Positions 17,637-27,257 of a stretch of 64,000 nucleotides of DNA are shown in pieces. Each line of letters begins with the position of its first letter. The stretch's first letter is position 1. The notes under the pieces were generated by a model. It saw only the letters and a program-made list of their open reading frames with translations. It did no database searches and was not told where the DNA came from. Both the position numbers and the translations under genes were made by a program. The stretch comes from Flavobacteriales bacterium UBA974 (GTDB lineage Bacteria > Bacteroidota > Bacteroidia > Flavobacteriales_D > Sanyastnellaceae), in NCBI GenBank assembly GCA_002292405.1, contig DBBW01000017.1, positions 1 through 64,000 of the forward strand, written 5' to 3'.

Positions 17637-18725
17637 ATGGCAAAGAAGCAAAATATTATCACAAAAAAGTCAGAGAAGTTCCTCGAGAAGTATTTAAATA
17701 ACCCTTCACCAACTGGATTTGAGGCTGAAGGACAAAAAATATGGTTAAATTATCTCAAGCCTTACATCGATGAGCATTTTGTAGACAGTTACGGCTCAGT
17801 GGTTGGAGTCATTAACCCCAAGGCAAAATACAAGGTTGTCATCGAAGCTCATGCAGATGAGATAAGTTGGTTCGTACACTACATCAATCCTCAAGGGTTT
17901 ATTTATCTGAAAAGAAATGGAGGGAGCGACCATCAGATTGCTCCTTCAAAAAGAGTGGTGATTCATACAGACAAGGGACTTGTTACAGGACTCTTTGGTT
18001 GGCCTGCTATTCACACAAGGACGCCATCCAAAGAAGAGACTCCGAAAGTAAAGAATCTATTTCTAGACGTAGGCGCAAAGGACGCGAAAGAAGTTGAGAA
18101 AATGGGGATTCACGTTGGTTGCGTAGTTACTTATCCTGACGAATTTATGATCTTAAATAAAAAGTGGTATGTCGGTCGGGCACTCGATAATCGTGCGGGG
18201 GGATTTATGATTGCTGAGGTTGCGAGGATGCTGAAAGAAAATAAGCTAAAGTTGCCATTTGGTCTATATATTACAAATTCTGTTCAGGAGGAGATAGGTC
18301 TTAGGGGAGCCCAAATGATTGCTGAACGCATCAAGCCAGATGTTGCTATTGTGACAGATGTATGCCACTGTACTCATACTCCAATGCTGAATAAAATTGA
18401 GCAGGGTGATACATCAGCGGGCAAAGGGCCAGCTGTGACATATGGGCCAGCTGTACAGAATAATCTTCTAAAGCGTATCATTGACACGGCGAAAGAAAAT
18501 AAAATTAACTTTCAGAGAATGGCCGCATCAAGAACAACAGGGACGGACACTGATGCATTTGCATATTCTAATTGTGGAGTTCCTAGTGCTTTGATTTCAT
18601 TACCTCTACGCTATATGCATACAACAGTTGAGATGGTGCATAAAGATGATGTTGAAAGTTGTATCAAACTCATTTACGAGACACTTCTCAAAATCAAGTC
18701 TGGCGAGGATTTTAAATACTTGTAA
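17637..18725 (+). CDS. M42 family metallopeptidase
   Basis: A 362-residue co-catalytic zinc aminopeptidase of family M42 (tetrahedral aminopeptidases, glutamyl aminopeptidase and deblocking types). Metal and catalytic residues are visible: H72 and D74 in EAHADE, D184 in ALDNRAGG, E218/E219 in QEEIGLRG, D241 in VTDVCH, and a late histidine in YMHTT. No signal peptide is present, so it acts on cytoplasmic peptides. It follows fadE after 58 nt, which contain only a weak 5-bp hairpin; separate transcription is possible. Confidence 0.92.
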   Translation: MAKKQNIITKKSEKFLEKYLNNPSPTGFEAEGQKIWLNYLKPYIDEHFVDSYGSVVGVINPKAKYKVVIEAHADEISWFVHYINPQGFIYLKRNGGSDHQIAPSKRVVIHTDKGLVTGLFGWPAIHTRTPSKEETPKVKNLFLDVGAKDAKEVEKMGIHVGCVVTYPDEFMILNKKWYVGRALDNRAGGFMIAEVARMLKENKLKLPFGLYITNSVQEEIGLRGAQMIAERIKPDVAIVTDVCHCTHTPMLNKIEQGDTSAGKGPAVTYGPAVQNNLLKRIIDTAKENKINFQRMAASRTTGTDTDAFAYSNCGVPSALISLPLRYMHTTVEMVHKDDVESCIKLIYETLLKIKSGEDFKYL

Positions 18726-18726
18726 A

Positions 18727-18768
18727 CGTGACGTTTAACGAAGGTTCTCAAAGCATTTTTGGAACCTC
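18727..18768. terminator. Possible bidirectional terminator after the peptidase gene
   Basis: A perfect 7-1-7 inverted repeat (TAAACGT, G, ACGTTTA) begins just after the peptidase stop. A second hairpin follows: AGGTTC pairs with GAACCT, and the inner AAA pairs with TTT across a one-base bulge. No long U-tract follows, so intrinsic termination is uncertain. The second hairpin overlaps the 3' end of the response-regulator remnant on the other strand. Confidence 0.35.
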
Positions 18769-19153
18769 TAACATTTTTATTAGTTCGTCAATTCTATTAG
18801 AATAAGCCTTACGTGGTTCTTCTGATAGCTCATCGCAAGATGCTAAATCTTTAGATAAAACGGCTAACTTTTCTTGGGAAAAATATAGTTTTATACTATA
18901 ATCTGTAGCTTTAGATTCAGATTCTATTCTTGTTTTATAAAGGTAACTAGCGTCCTCGACCAGCTTGCGAAGTTCTGCTTCATTCCAAGGCTTACTGATG
19001 TACTTATAAATTCGACCCTAGTGTGTCATTTATCGTCTGTATAGAGCCGTCAAGTTTTAGTTCTGAAAATCTCTTTACACCCTCAACAGTTGATGGATCA
19101 ATTATTTCAGCTTTCCAACTAAAAGTATCTGCATATAAATCACTATAAGACAT
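18748..19153 (-). pseudogene. Frameshifted remnant of a response regulator
   Basis: No intact gene covers this ~500-nt gap. On the minus strand, 19153-19004 encodes 49 residues ending near SIQTINDTLG. In the next frame, 19017-18748 encodes GRIYKYISKPWNEAELRKLV followed by a ~65-residue helical tail. IYKYISKPW is the C-terminal hallmark of RpfG-type receiver domains, where it normally follows an A-I-N-x-G motif. Joining the two frames near 19017 restores this order. The phospho-acceptor aspartate region is missing, so the gene is both truncated and frameshifted. A chance resemblance is unlikely for the second part; the first is less certain. Confidence 0.65.
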
Positions 19154-19227
19154 AGTGCAAAATCGGAAATAGTTCTCCTTTTTTTACATAACATTCATTG
19201 AGTTCTCAACAACTAAATAATGACAGT

Positions 19228-19767
19228 TTATTCGCTATAATAAACCCTCAAATGGCCTTTTGCAAGCTCATTTGCCCAATTTCTTAGAGCTACAAATCCA
19301 GATTCTGTTTCTGTTGAAATTGATTGTTTTTTCATCCTTAACAACAACCACCCATAAAGCCCAATTAGCAACTGCTCTACAGGGTGACCTACATCTTCTT
19401 TTTGCTTAGCTACTAAATCATGAAGCATAGTTTCTGCTGCTTTAAAAGCTTCCTTATACCTCAAGTCATCTAATGGCCCTAGTAGCATTTCATGTAAATG
19501 AGCTAACTCAACCACAGGTTCATTGACAGTAGAAACATGACCCGACTCTTCTTTCCCTTGCTCTCTCATTTCCTTCGCTATACTGACTATCCAATCTTTT
19601 TCTTTATCAGGGTTAGTGTCTTCTCGGTGAGCCGTTTCGTCAGCCCAATGTTCGAGAATTCCAGGAGTGAAATTTGAAGCTCTAATTAAATCTTCTATTT
19701 GCCATAAAAACAAAATATATTCAACAATATGTTCTTTTTTCTTTTTTTCAGAAAGTGTCATGTTCAA
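19228..19767 (-). CDS. DUF4924 family protein
   Basis: A 179-residue cytoplasmic protein of the Bacteroidota-specific DUF4924 family. It begins with EYILFLWQIEDLIRA, the conserved N-terminal helix, and continues with HLHEMLLGPLDD and GLYGWLLLRMKK segments; the whole is predicted all-helical. Function is unknown. It follows the OmpH-like gene by 6 nt and is probably the last gene of a leftward run of four (YfhO-like, GNAT-like, OmpH-like, DUF4924). Confidence 0.85.
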   Translation of the reverse strand: MNMTLSEKKKKEHIVEYILFLWQIEDLIRASNFTPGILEHWADETAHREDTNPDKEKDWIVSIAKEMREQGKEESGHVSTVNEPVVELAHLHEMLLGPLDDLRYKEAFKAAETMLHDLVAKQKEDVGHPVEQLLIGLYGWLLLRMKKQSISTETESGFVALRNWANELAKGHLRVYYSE

Positions 19768-19773
19768 ATCTAA

Positions 19774-20331
19774 TCATTGGTTTTTATTAAGAGCAATAAG
19801 CACCTCCTGAGTGACATCAATCGCTTCAGTACCAAACAACACTCCTTCACCACTTAATCCCCAATTAAAAACAATGTCTATGCCATGATCTTCTGAAAAC
19901 ACTCTTAAAGTTTCAGAAAGGTGAGCAGCAATTGTTGCTTGCATTGTTGATTCTTTAGACAAAAAAATCTGCTCAGCATCATATTGAAATTTCTGTAACA
20001 ATTGTTCAATCTCATTAACTCTATTACTTGCAATTTTAATCTCACTAGCAGTAGCATTACCTGAATTTGCATAACTTATTAACTCTTGCGCCTCTTCTTG
20101 TAGTGGCTCAGAATCTTGCTTTAGTATTGAATCTAATTCATACATATTCTCTCTTAAAGTAGCTTCTAAAGATGCAATTAAATCCATACCCTGTCTTAGT
20201 GTATCTCCATGTACGTAGGCAATGACAGCTCCTGTATGATTTGAAATTAGTGGTGTTTTAGGAGCAAATTGTATATATGTTAAAGCTATAAGCCAAACTC
20301 CAACAATACCTACAACTAAATTACTATTCAT
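19774..20331 (-). CDS. OmpH/Skp-like periplasmic chaperone
   Basis: A 185-residue protein with an N-terminal hydrophobic segment (4-22), then IAYVHGDTL, which resembles the first strand of Skp/OmpH. A long coiled-coil region (about 48-130) forms the tentacle arms, and the C-terminal DIVFNWGLSGEGVLFG matches the Skp body. Skp carries unfolded outer-membrane proteins across the periplasm. The N-terminal segment lacks a clear cleavage site, so the protein may stay membrane-anchored. It is next to envelope-related genes. Confidence 0.8.
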   Translation of the reverse strand: MNSNLVVGIVGVWLIALTYIQFAPKTPLISNHTGAVIAYVHGDTLRQGMDLIASLEATLRENMYELDSILKQDSEPLQEEAQELISYANSGNATASEIKIASNRVNEIEQLLQKFQYDAEQIFLSKESTMQATIAAHLSETLRVFSEDHGIDIVFNWGLSGEGVLFGTEAIDVTQEVLIALNKNQ

Positions 20332-20340
20332 GATTGTTAT

Positions 20341-21555
20341 TTATTTAGATCGCGAAGATATACTTAGTGGTAATGTTAATTCATCATCCCAAGCTCTTTT
20401 AAGTTGAGGTATTTTAGGAGAAGAAGAACTTGCCACAGCACTCATAAGACTATGAATGATAGGTCTCTTGTGTACCTTCAAATGACAAATAAGTCGTTTG
20501 GGAACAGCACCTAATGACGATTTGATATCAAGAGCTGTTCTTCCTAAAGATATTTTCTTCACACCTCGAGCAATACCTTGCTTAATAAACTCTATCAACA
20601 TCCGCTGATAAATCGAGTGCGTTTTATTCTCTTTTAGGTTAAATCCCACAAAAAATGCTTCGACAGAGTAATCTGTAACAATTCCACATTGAAATCCTAC
20701 GAGTTCATTGTCAAAATAATAACCGATTACAGGAAAATCATCTTTCCAATATTTTTTGAGAAAAACAAGGTCCTCTTTGTGTAACATTCCAAGCTTAAAC
20801 CCCGCTCGTCCATATACCATAGAGTACAAAGCGATAAGTTGATCCGCATTTTCTACAACTTCAGCAAAACTTAATTCTCGCAAAACTAAAGAAGAAGAAT
20901 CTTTATCAATTCGTCTTAGTTTAGCTCTAGATTTTTTCCTAAGTCTTGAGCTATAATCATCCAAAGTCTTCCACTCAGGACTTAAATCAATCTCCATTAC
21001 AGGGTCAAACTCAATATCAATCCACTTCTTATTCCAAAAAGATTTTCCTGAAATACGTTTGCTCCATGGCACATTTGAATAGTGGTCTTTTACCATAAAA
21101 GTACTTGGTATAGAGTTCCCTCCTTCCTTACCTACTTTAAAGTCAAGAGCTTTTGAAATAAGAGCTTGCTTCTCTAATTCCGAAACATTTTTATCATATC
21201 TGTAAGCGTGATCTCCGCTTGAGAGAACAGACCCCATCACTCTAATATTTAACCTAAATACGCCTTCATTTCTATAGAGAAACGTTTGGGCCAATTTAAA
21301 AAACGGCTTGTCAGCTTTAAGGAATTGACCTCTTGATTGACTCGCTGCAACAGTATCTTCAACAATTGCAATTCCCTTCACATCTTCATTTTCATGAAAC
21401 CAACAAACAGCGATTAAAGATCTGTTTTCTACACATAATGCTGCTTTAACCGATCTAGAATCAAGAAAAGCACTTGGAGTGTTTATCTTAAGAAACTCAT
21501 CCCATTTGTGCCACACCTCATCGCCCCAATCCTCTACTTTTGACGCTCTAATCAT
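20341..21555 (-). CDS. GNAT/FemAB-like acyltransferase
   Basis: A 404-residue cytoplasmic protein with a C-terminal GNAT-like fold (about 245-365): substrate arm YSMVYGRAGFKLG, strand VIGYYFDNELVGFQCG, then YQRMLIEFIKQGIARGVKKISLG. This layout recalls FemAB/peptidogalycan-type or fatty-acid N-acyltransferases rather than a simple N-acetyltransferase. A basic stretch at 210-218 precedes it. Substrate is unknown. It overlaps the stop of the upstream YfhO-like gene by 4 nt, so both are translated from one mRNA and may act in the same envelope or glycan pathway. Confidence 0.65.
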   Translation of the reverse strand: MIRASKVEDWGDEVWHKWDEFLKINTPSAFLDSRSVKAALCVENRSLIAVCWFHENEDVKGIAIVEDTVAASQSRGQFLKADKPFFKLAQTFLYRNEGVFRLNIRVMGSVLSSGDHAYRYDKNVSELEKQALISKALDFKVGKEGGNSIPSTFMVKDHYSNVPWSKRISGKSFWNKKWIDIEFDPVMEIDLSPEWKTLDDYSSRLRKKSRAKLRRIDKDSSSLVLRELSFAEVVENADQLIALYSMVYGRAGFKLGMLHKEDLVFLKKYWKDDFPVIGYYFDNELVGFQCGIVTDYSVEAFFVGFNLKENKTHSIYQRMLIEFIKQGIARGVKKISLGRTALDIKSSLGAVPKRLICHLKVHKRPIIHSLMSAVASSSSPKIPQLKRAWDDELTLPLSISSRSK

Positions 21556-24032
21556 TTCTTAATTGCGTAAAACATTGTTCCAAGTAAAAATAACAAGAGA
21601 AATAAACTACCGAATCCATTCACTAAACCTGCTAATTTTCTTCCTGGCAATTCAAATTTTAATTCAACCGTATGCTCCCCCCTTGGGAGTTCTATTGCTC
21701 GTAAAATATAATTTGCTCTGAAAAGTGGAGTCTCCACACCGTCAATATATGCAGTCCATCCCTCACCATACCAAACTTCACTTAACACCAGTATACCAGA
21801 TTCATCGGATTGGGTTTTATAAACTGAACCTTCTGGGTGGTATTTCAACAATATAACATCTGAACTTCCTAGTGTATCAGACGATTCATAAGATATTATA
21901 GATTCAAACTCTCTATGAATAATTGCTGTTGATGCAAGATCTACATTACGAATACTCTCAATTTCAGATTCTGGAGTATCTACCCATGAAATCTTATTTG
22001 TCACCCAAGCAGGTCCAAGTGCGCCGGGAAGAAGCAACGGAGATTCTGCTCCTGGAAGCACTATATACTTTGTATTAAGCATGGTCAACGCCCTAAGACT
22101 CGACATTGCTACACCCACTCCTGAAGTGCTAGCAATAGAAGCAAATTCACTTCTTTCTGGAACAAGTACCCTGTCTATAAAATCTTGATATCTACGGAGT
22201 TTAGCGCCATGATATCCGCCTACAGATTTGTGGAAATATGAGGTACGCGCATCATTAAATGGGTTACCCCAATCGAGGACTCTATAATGTGTTAAAGAGT
22301 TTAGCGCATTAAAAGAAGCCGCTAAGCTAGCTTTGACATGACGCCTTGAAAGTTTATGTCCGAGTTTATCCTCTGCAATAGCAACGTGCTTTGCTTCCAA
22401 TTCGGAAAAACCTTGTAGATCTTTAGATTCTATTTCAAGAATTGAAAGGTCCGCTTTATTTGGCTCAAATGGATAAAGGGCTTCGAATGAATCAACCCAT
22501 TTTATATTATATCTCTTATCTACTAAAGCCAACTCAGAAATCATGATAACTGCGAGTATTGAGATTATTATTCTCTTGTCTAAAATACCCTTTAGTATCA
22601 TGAAAATTGCAGCTGCCGAAACAGATATTAAACTAAGAGAGCGCAGAACATCAGATTGAAATATGTCAATGCGCAATTGTGTAACACTCTGTTTACCGAG
22701 TTGAATTAAAGCTTGGTCTGGTCTTATACTTGAAGTGAAATCAAAAAAGGTTGTCGGAGATATATAGAACATAAATAGACCAGCCGAAATTCCTAAAAGA
22801 GAAAATACCCATGGCTTCCATTTGCCATTTGAAGCATCTTCCCAGATTTCTTTTAAGGCCAAAGCTCCTCCAGCTGCAACAGCTACCTGGAGGATTACAA
22901 GCATCATTTTAGTATCACGAAATTTATTAAAAAGCGGCACATGATTGATAAAGAAGTCTGACAAGGCTGAAGCTTCTCGCCAAGATAGAATGATAGCAAG
23001 AATAGAAATGAGCATAAGCGGAAATCTTAGTGGGTCACGACCCACAAAGAAAAACGCAAGCATTAAAGCAAAAGCAATTGCACCAAAGTAAAAAGCTCCC
23101 CCGCTAAATCTCTGCTCTCCCCAATACAATTGATCACCTCCTCCTTTAATATCCGGGATCATCATAGACAACCACTCACCACGAGACATACTGTATTCAA
23201 GAATATAATCTTCTGACAATCCAGACTCCAGTTCGTCTTGAACGCCTGAATAATTCGTTAAGACAGTTTCTCCTCGTGTTGTATGATGAGCGTAGTTCTG
23301 AGTTAGTGCGAGTTCCGCAGATTGCGGAAAAATTGCAAAAAATCCACCAACTATAAGAATGAAAGATGTTTTAAGGGCTTGTTTTATCTCACTCTTGTAA
23401 GACAACAATATAAATTCAGAGACACCTACAAAAGCGATTAGAAATAGTAGGTAATAAGTCATCTGCAGGTGGTTTGCAAATAAGTGAATTGCAAGGAATA
23501 ATGCGAAAACTCCTGCACCTAAAGCAAGTCTACCTCTAAACGCAGCAACTACACCACCTAAAACTCCTGGCATGACAGAAATCGCCCTAACCTTAGTGGC
23601 GTGACCTGCTGATAGATAAAGGATGTTTACAGAAGCTAGACCATAGGTTGCTCCTACAATAAACGCAATCCAAGGAGGGGCTTTAAGACAAAGAGCAAGC
23701 ACATAGGCTGCGAGCATCGCCATAAATAAAGTCATAATCTCAGGCGACATAAATAGCTTTAGGAAAAGCCAAATAAGTTTCGGTAGTGAGGTTAATCCAC
23801 TACCCGTAATTTGGGTTGTGGGCATTCCAGAAAACATGCTGTCTGTCCAAGACGGGAGTTCGTTAGATTCAGAAATCTCACTAAAACTGTTTGCCTCGTG
23901 AGACATACCTTTAAAGTTAACCGTGTCTCCCTGAAGCATTCTTTCCCCTTTTAATAATGCAGGAGAATAAAAGGCAGCAGAGATGCAAAAAAGAAGGAAA
24001 ACCGCTATTGCATGTGGAATAATTTTGTGCAT
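21552..24032 (-). CDS. YfhO family multi-span membrane protein
   Basis: An 826-residue integral membrane protein of the YfhO family. About twelve hydrophobic helices cover residues 5-500, followed by a soluble beta-rich domain (about 510-795) and a final helix near the C-terminus. Typical motifs include LSEVWYGEGWTAYIDG and the ANYILRAIELPRGEHTVELKF strand before the last helix. Family members are thought to modify cell-wall or teichoic/lipid-linked glycans, like GT-C glycosyltransferases. The substrate here is unknown. It overlaps the GNAT-like gene by 4 nt. Confidence 0.85.
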   Translation of the reverse strand: MHKIIPHAIAVFLLFCISAAFYSPALLKGERMLQGDTVNFKGMSHEANSFSEISESNELPSWTDSMFSGMPTTQITGSGLTSLPKLIWLFLKLFMSPEIMTLFMAMLAAYVLALCLKAPPWIAFIVGATYGLASVNILYLSAGHATKVRAISVMPGVLGGVVAAFRGRLALGAGVFALFLAIHLFANHLQMTYYLLFLIAFVGVSEFILLSYKSEIKQALKTSFILIVGGFFAIFPQSAELALTQNYAHHTTRGETVLTNYSGVQDELESGLSEDYILEYSMSRGEWLSMMIPDIKGGGDQLYWGEQRFSGGAFYFGAIAFALMLAFFFVGRDPLRFPLMLISILAIILSWREASALSDFFINHVPLFNKFRDTKMMLVILQVAVAAGGALALKEIWEDASNGKWKPWVFSLLGISAGLFMFYISPTTFFDFTSSIRPDQALIQLGKQSVTQLRIDIFQSDVLRSLSLISVSAAAIFMILKGILDKRIIISILAVIMISELALVDKRYNIKWVDSFEALYPFEPNKADLSILEIESKDLQGFSELEAKHVAIAEDKLGHKLSRRHVKASLAASFNALNSLTHYRVLDWGNPFNDARTSYFHKSVGGYHGAKLRRYQDFIDRVLVPERSEFASIASTSGVGVAMSSLRALTMLNTKYIVLPGAESPLLLPGALGPAWVTNKISWVDTPESEIESIRNVDLASTAIIHREFESIISYESSDTLGSSDVILLKYHPEGSVYKTQSDESGILVLSEVWYGEGWTAYIDGVETPLFRANYILRAIELPRGEHTVELKFELPGRKLAGLVNGFGSLFLLLFLLGTMFYAIKK

Positions 24033-24062
24033 GGGAGCAAGATAACAAGTAGGATATAAGTA

Positions 24063-24263
24063 TTATTCTTCTACCTCCTCAAACTCAACATAATCACCTA
24101 TTATATCGTCATTTGGCTTTTTAGTGCTTGCTTGACTACTATGATTTGGTGTTTTCTGTTGACTTTCTCTGCGATTTGATCTCCATCCTTTTCTGCCAAA
24201 CAACCTATCCAGCCAACGCCATACAACCCAAAACACAACAATATACAATAGACTCTTTAACAT
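24063..24263 (-). CDS. DUF4834 family small membrane protein
   Basis: A 66-residue protein with one N-terminal membrane helix (3-20), a basic segment, a Ser/Gln-rich linker and an acidic end containing GDYVEFEEVEE, the conserved tail of DUF4834. The family is found in Bacteroidota and its role is unknown. It sits between carB (16 nt upstream) and the YfhO-like gene (30 nt downstream), reading leftward like both. Confidence 0.75.
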   Translation of the reverse strand: MLKSLLYIVVFWVVWRWLDRLFGRKGWRSNRRESQQKTPNHSSQASTKKPNDDIIGDYVEFEEVEE

Positions 24264-24278
24264 CAGAACTGGTTGTTA

Positions 24279-27098
24279 TTACTTGCTCAAATATAAGTTG
24301 CGCTCAGAGTAAATCATCCTAAAAAAAGGATCGCGTAAGTCTTTTATAAAACGAATGCCCTCACCAGTAGATTTCATTTCAGGCCCTAACTCCTTATTTA
24401 CATCAGGGAATTTTTCATAACTAAAAACAGGTATTTTAACTGCATACCCTTCAAGTTTAGGCGAATGTGGCAAATCTTTAAGCTTAGCTTCTCCAAGCAT
24501 AACCTTTGTAGCTTGGTTTACATACGGAACTCCATATGCTTTCGATATAAATGGTACTGTTCGTGAAGCGCGGGGATTTGCTTCAATAATGTAAACCTCA
24601 TCGTCTTTAACTGCAAACTGCACGTTAATCAACCCCCTAGTCTTAAGGGCAACAGCAATTCTCTTTGTATAATCTTTGATTTTTTGTATTACCAAATCAC
24701 CTAAATTAAATGGAGGAAGAAGTGCATAACTGTCACCCGAGTGAATACCTGCTGGTTCTATGTGTTGCATAATACCGATAATCCTCACCTGATCACCATC
24801 GCAAATCGCATCTGCCTCACACTCCATAGCACCTTCAAGGAAGTGATCTACAAGGATCTGATTTTCAGGCATGTGCTTAAGAATATCAATGACGTGATTT
24901 TCTAGATCCTCTTCATTAATTACGATTTTCATCTTTTGCCCTCCTAAAACATATGATGGGCGTACAAGAAGTGGAAAACCAAGCTCACGACAAAGATCGA
25001 CAGCTTGGTCAGCGTTTTCAACGACACCAAATTTAGGGTACGGGATACCCTCTTTTTGCAGGAGTGATGAAAAGCTACCTCTATCCTCAGCGAGATCGAG
25101 AGCTTTATATGATGTGCCTAGAACAGGTATGTTGTATCGGTCTAACTTTTCAGCGAGCTTTAGTGCTGTTTGGCCTCCTAACTGAACGATTACACCAATG
25201 GGGTTTTCGTGTAAAATAATATCATAAATATGCTCCCAAAAAACTGGCTCAAAATAAAGCTTGTCAGCAGTGTCAAAATCAGTTGATACAGTTTCAGGAT
25301 TGCAATTGATCATTATTGTTTCATAACCACATTCTTTTGAGGCAAGAACCCCATGTACGCAGCAGTAATCAAACTCAATTCCTTGGCCTATTCTATTTGG
25401 ACCGCTTCCGAGAACAATGACTTTTTTCTTATCAGAACTGATGCTCTCGTTTTCTGACTCTTCAAATGTTGAGTAGTAGTAAGGGGTAACAGCAGGGAAT
25501 TCAGCTGCGCATGTATCTACTAATTTATAAACTCGATTTATATTTTCTTTTTTGCGCTTCTCATGAACTTCGCTTTCAAGACATTTCAAGAGATGAGCAA
25601 TTTGTCTATCAGCATATCCTTTGCGTTTTGCTTCCATGAGTAGTGCTTTAGGCAAAGCCTCTATAGAATACTGCTCAATATCATTTTCGAGCATTAGCAA
25701 AGCCTCAATTTGCCTAAGGAACCAAGGGTCAATTTTTGTTGATTGGTGAATTTTGTGGAATGGGACACCTAGCTTAAAGGCATCATAAATATGAAAAAGC
25801 CTGTTGTAAGATGGGTGATTCAAACTCTCCATAATAGCGTCATGGTCTCGTAATTCTCTTCCATCAGCACCTAAGCCATTTCTTTTTAGTTCCAGCGATT
25901 GACATGCCTTTTGAAGAGCTTCTTGAAATGAACGGCCTATCGCCATAACCTCACCTACTGATTTCATTTGAAGTCCAAGCTGCCTGTCTGTACCTGGAAA
26001 TTTATCGAAATTCCAACGAGGTATTTTCACGACAACGTAATCTAAAGTCGGCTCGAACATCGCCGAGGTAGAACCAGTAATGGTGTTCCTCAACTCATCT
26101 AAGTGGTATCCAATAGCAAGTTTTGCTGCGAGTTTTGCAATGGGATAACCGGTTGCTTTCGAGGCTAAAGCTGAAGATCTCGAAACCCGAGGGTTAATTT
26201 CAATTGCAATAATATCTTCCTTTTCATCGGCTGAAACTGCAAATTGGACATTGCAACCACCAGAGAAATCACCGATACTACGCATCATAAGGATGGCCAT
26301 ATCTCGCATTCTTTGGTATGTCGAATCAGAAAGAGTCATGGCGGGAGCAACAGTTATTGAATCACCTGTATGAATACCCATAGGATCCATGTTTTCGATA
26401 GAACAAACTATAGTTACGTTATCGTTAGAATCACGCAAGAGTTCTAATTCATACTCCTTCCAACCTAGTAAAGCTTTATCAATCATCACCTCGTGAATAG
26501 GTGATTTATGTAGCCCTGAAGTGAGCTTGTCCTCGAAATTTTCTTTAGTATGAACGACTGCAGCCCCAGCTCCGCCTAATGTAAAACTAGCTCTGATACA
26601 TAGTGGATAACCAAACTGTTGAGCTATTTCCTTTCCCTCAAGAAAACTTTTCGCAGTTGCTTGAGGCGCCATAGGAACGTCGATCTTTTCCATTAGCAAT
26701 CTAAACTTCTCACGGTTCTCCGTAATTTCTATAGCATCGATATCAACACCAATGATCTTTACTCCGAACTCTTCCCAAATGCCAATTTCATCGCATTTGA
26801 TAGCAAGATTGAGAGCTGTTTGGCCTCCCATAGTTGGTAGAACAGAGTCAATGTTGTGCTTCTTCAGAATCTTAACAATAGATTCAGGCTCTAGAGGTTC
26901 GAGGTAAACGGTATCCGCTATGACGGGGTCAGTCATGATGGTGGCAGGGTTGTTATTAATGAGAGTCACTTCAATCCCTTCCTCTCTTAAAGATCTAGCA
27001 GCTTGGGAACCACTGTAATCAAATTCACAAGCTTGGCCAATCACTATAGGGCCGCTGCCTATAATGAGTACCGAATTTATGCTGGAATCTTTAGGCAT
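24279..27098 (-). CDS. carB: Carbamoyl-phosphate synthase large subunit
   Basis: The large subunit that makes carbamoyl phosphate from bicarbonate, ammonia and two ATP, for arginine and pyrimidine synthesis. Both ATP-grasp halves are present: the first begins SVLIIGSGPIVIGQACEFD, and the second has VIVLGSGPNRIGQGIEFDYC. At 939 residues it stops where the C-terminal allosteric MGS-like domain (about 130 residues) would begin in E. coli CarB (1073 residues). I recall short CarB proteins from other Flavobacteriia, so this is probably natural. The glutaminase subunit carA is not in the window. Confidence 0.96.
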   Translation of the reverse strand: MPKDSSINSVLIIGSGPIVIGQACEFDYSGSQAARSLREEGIEVTLINNNPATIMTDPVIADTVYLEPLEPESIVKILKKHNIDSVLPTMGGQTALNLAIKCDEIGIWEEFGVKIIGVDIDAIEITENREKFRLLMEKIDVPMAPQATAKSFLEGKEIAQQFGYPLCIRASFTLGGAGAAVVHTKENFEDKLTSGLHKSPIHEVMIDKALLGWKEYELELLRDSNDNVTIVCSIENMDPMGIHTGDSITVAPAMTLSDSTYQRMRDMAILMMRSIGDFSGGCNVQFAVSADEKEDIIAIEINPRVSRSSALASKATGYPIAKLAAKLAIGYHLDELRNTITGSTSAMFEPTLDYVVVKIPRWNFDKFPGTDRQLGLQMKSVGEVMAIGRSFQEALQKACQSLELKRNGLGADGRELRDHDAIMESLNHPSYNRLFHIYDAFKLGVPFHKIHQSTKIDPWFLRQIEALLMLENDIEQYSIEALPKALLMEAKRKGYADRQIAHLLKCLESEVHEKRKKENINRVYKLVDTCAAEFPAVTPYYYSTFEESENESISSDKKKVIVLGSGPNRIGQGIEFDYCCVHGVLASKECGYETIMINCNPETVSTDFDTADKLYFEPVFWEHIYDIILHENPIGVIVQLGGQTALKLAEKLDRYNIPVLGTSYKALDLAEDRGSFSSLLQKEGIPYPKFGVVENADQAVDLCRELGFPLLVRPSYVLGGQKMKIVINEEDLENHVIDILKHMPENQILVDHFLEGAMECEADAICDGDQVRIIGIMQHIEPAGIHSGDSYALLPPFNLGDLVIQKIKDYTKRIAVALKTRGLINVQFAVKDDEVYIIEANPRASRTVPFISKAYGVPYVNQATKVMLGEAKLKDLPHSPKLEGYAVKIPVFSYEKFPDVNKELGPEMKSTGEGIRFIKDLRDPFFRMIYSERNLYLSK

Positions 27099-27117
27099 TT
27101 TTTTTTTATCCGGTCAC

Positions 27118-27143
27118 TTTCTAATAAATTTCTTTGTTAGAAA
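27118..27143. repeat. Inverted repeat upstream of carB
   Basis: TTTCTAA and TTAGAAA flank a 12-nt spacer about 20 nt upstream of the carB start codon. It could be an operator for a dimeric regulator or a leader hairpin. A second 10-bp palindrome, GTAAATTTAC, lies farther upstream near 27173-27184. This 159-nt divergent region shows no clear TAnnTTTG promoter. Function is inferred only from position. Confidence 0.3.
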
Positions 27144-27257
27144 ACGACCAGTTAAGTATGACTTTTATAAGTGTAAATTTACGTTATCATTTAGTGACTT
27201 CAATCAAACTATTTATATAAATGACCTCACTTTTTCCACAGTTTAAAACTTTGCATA

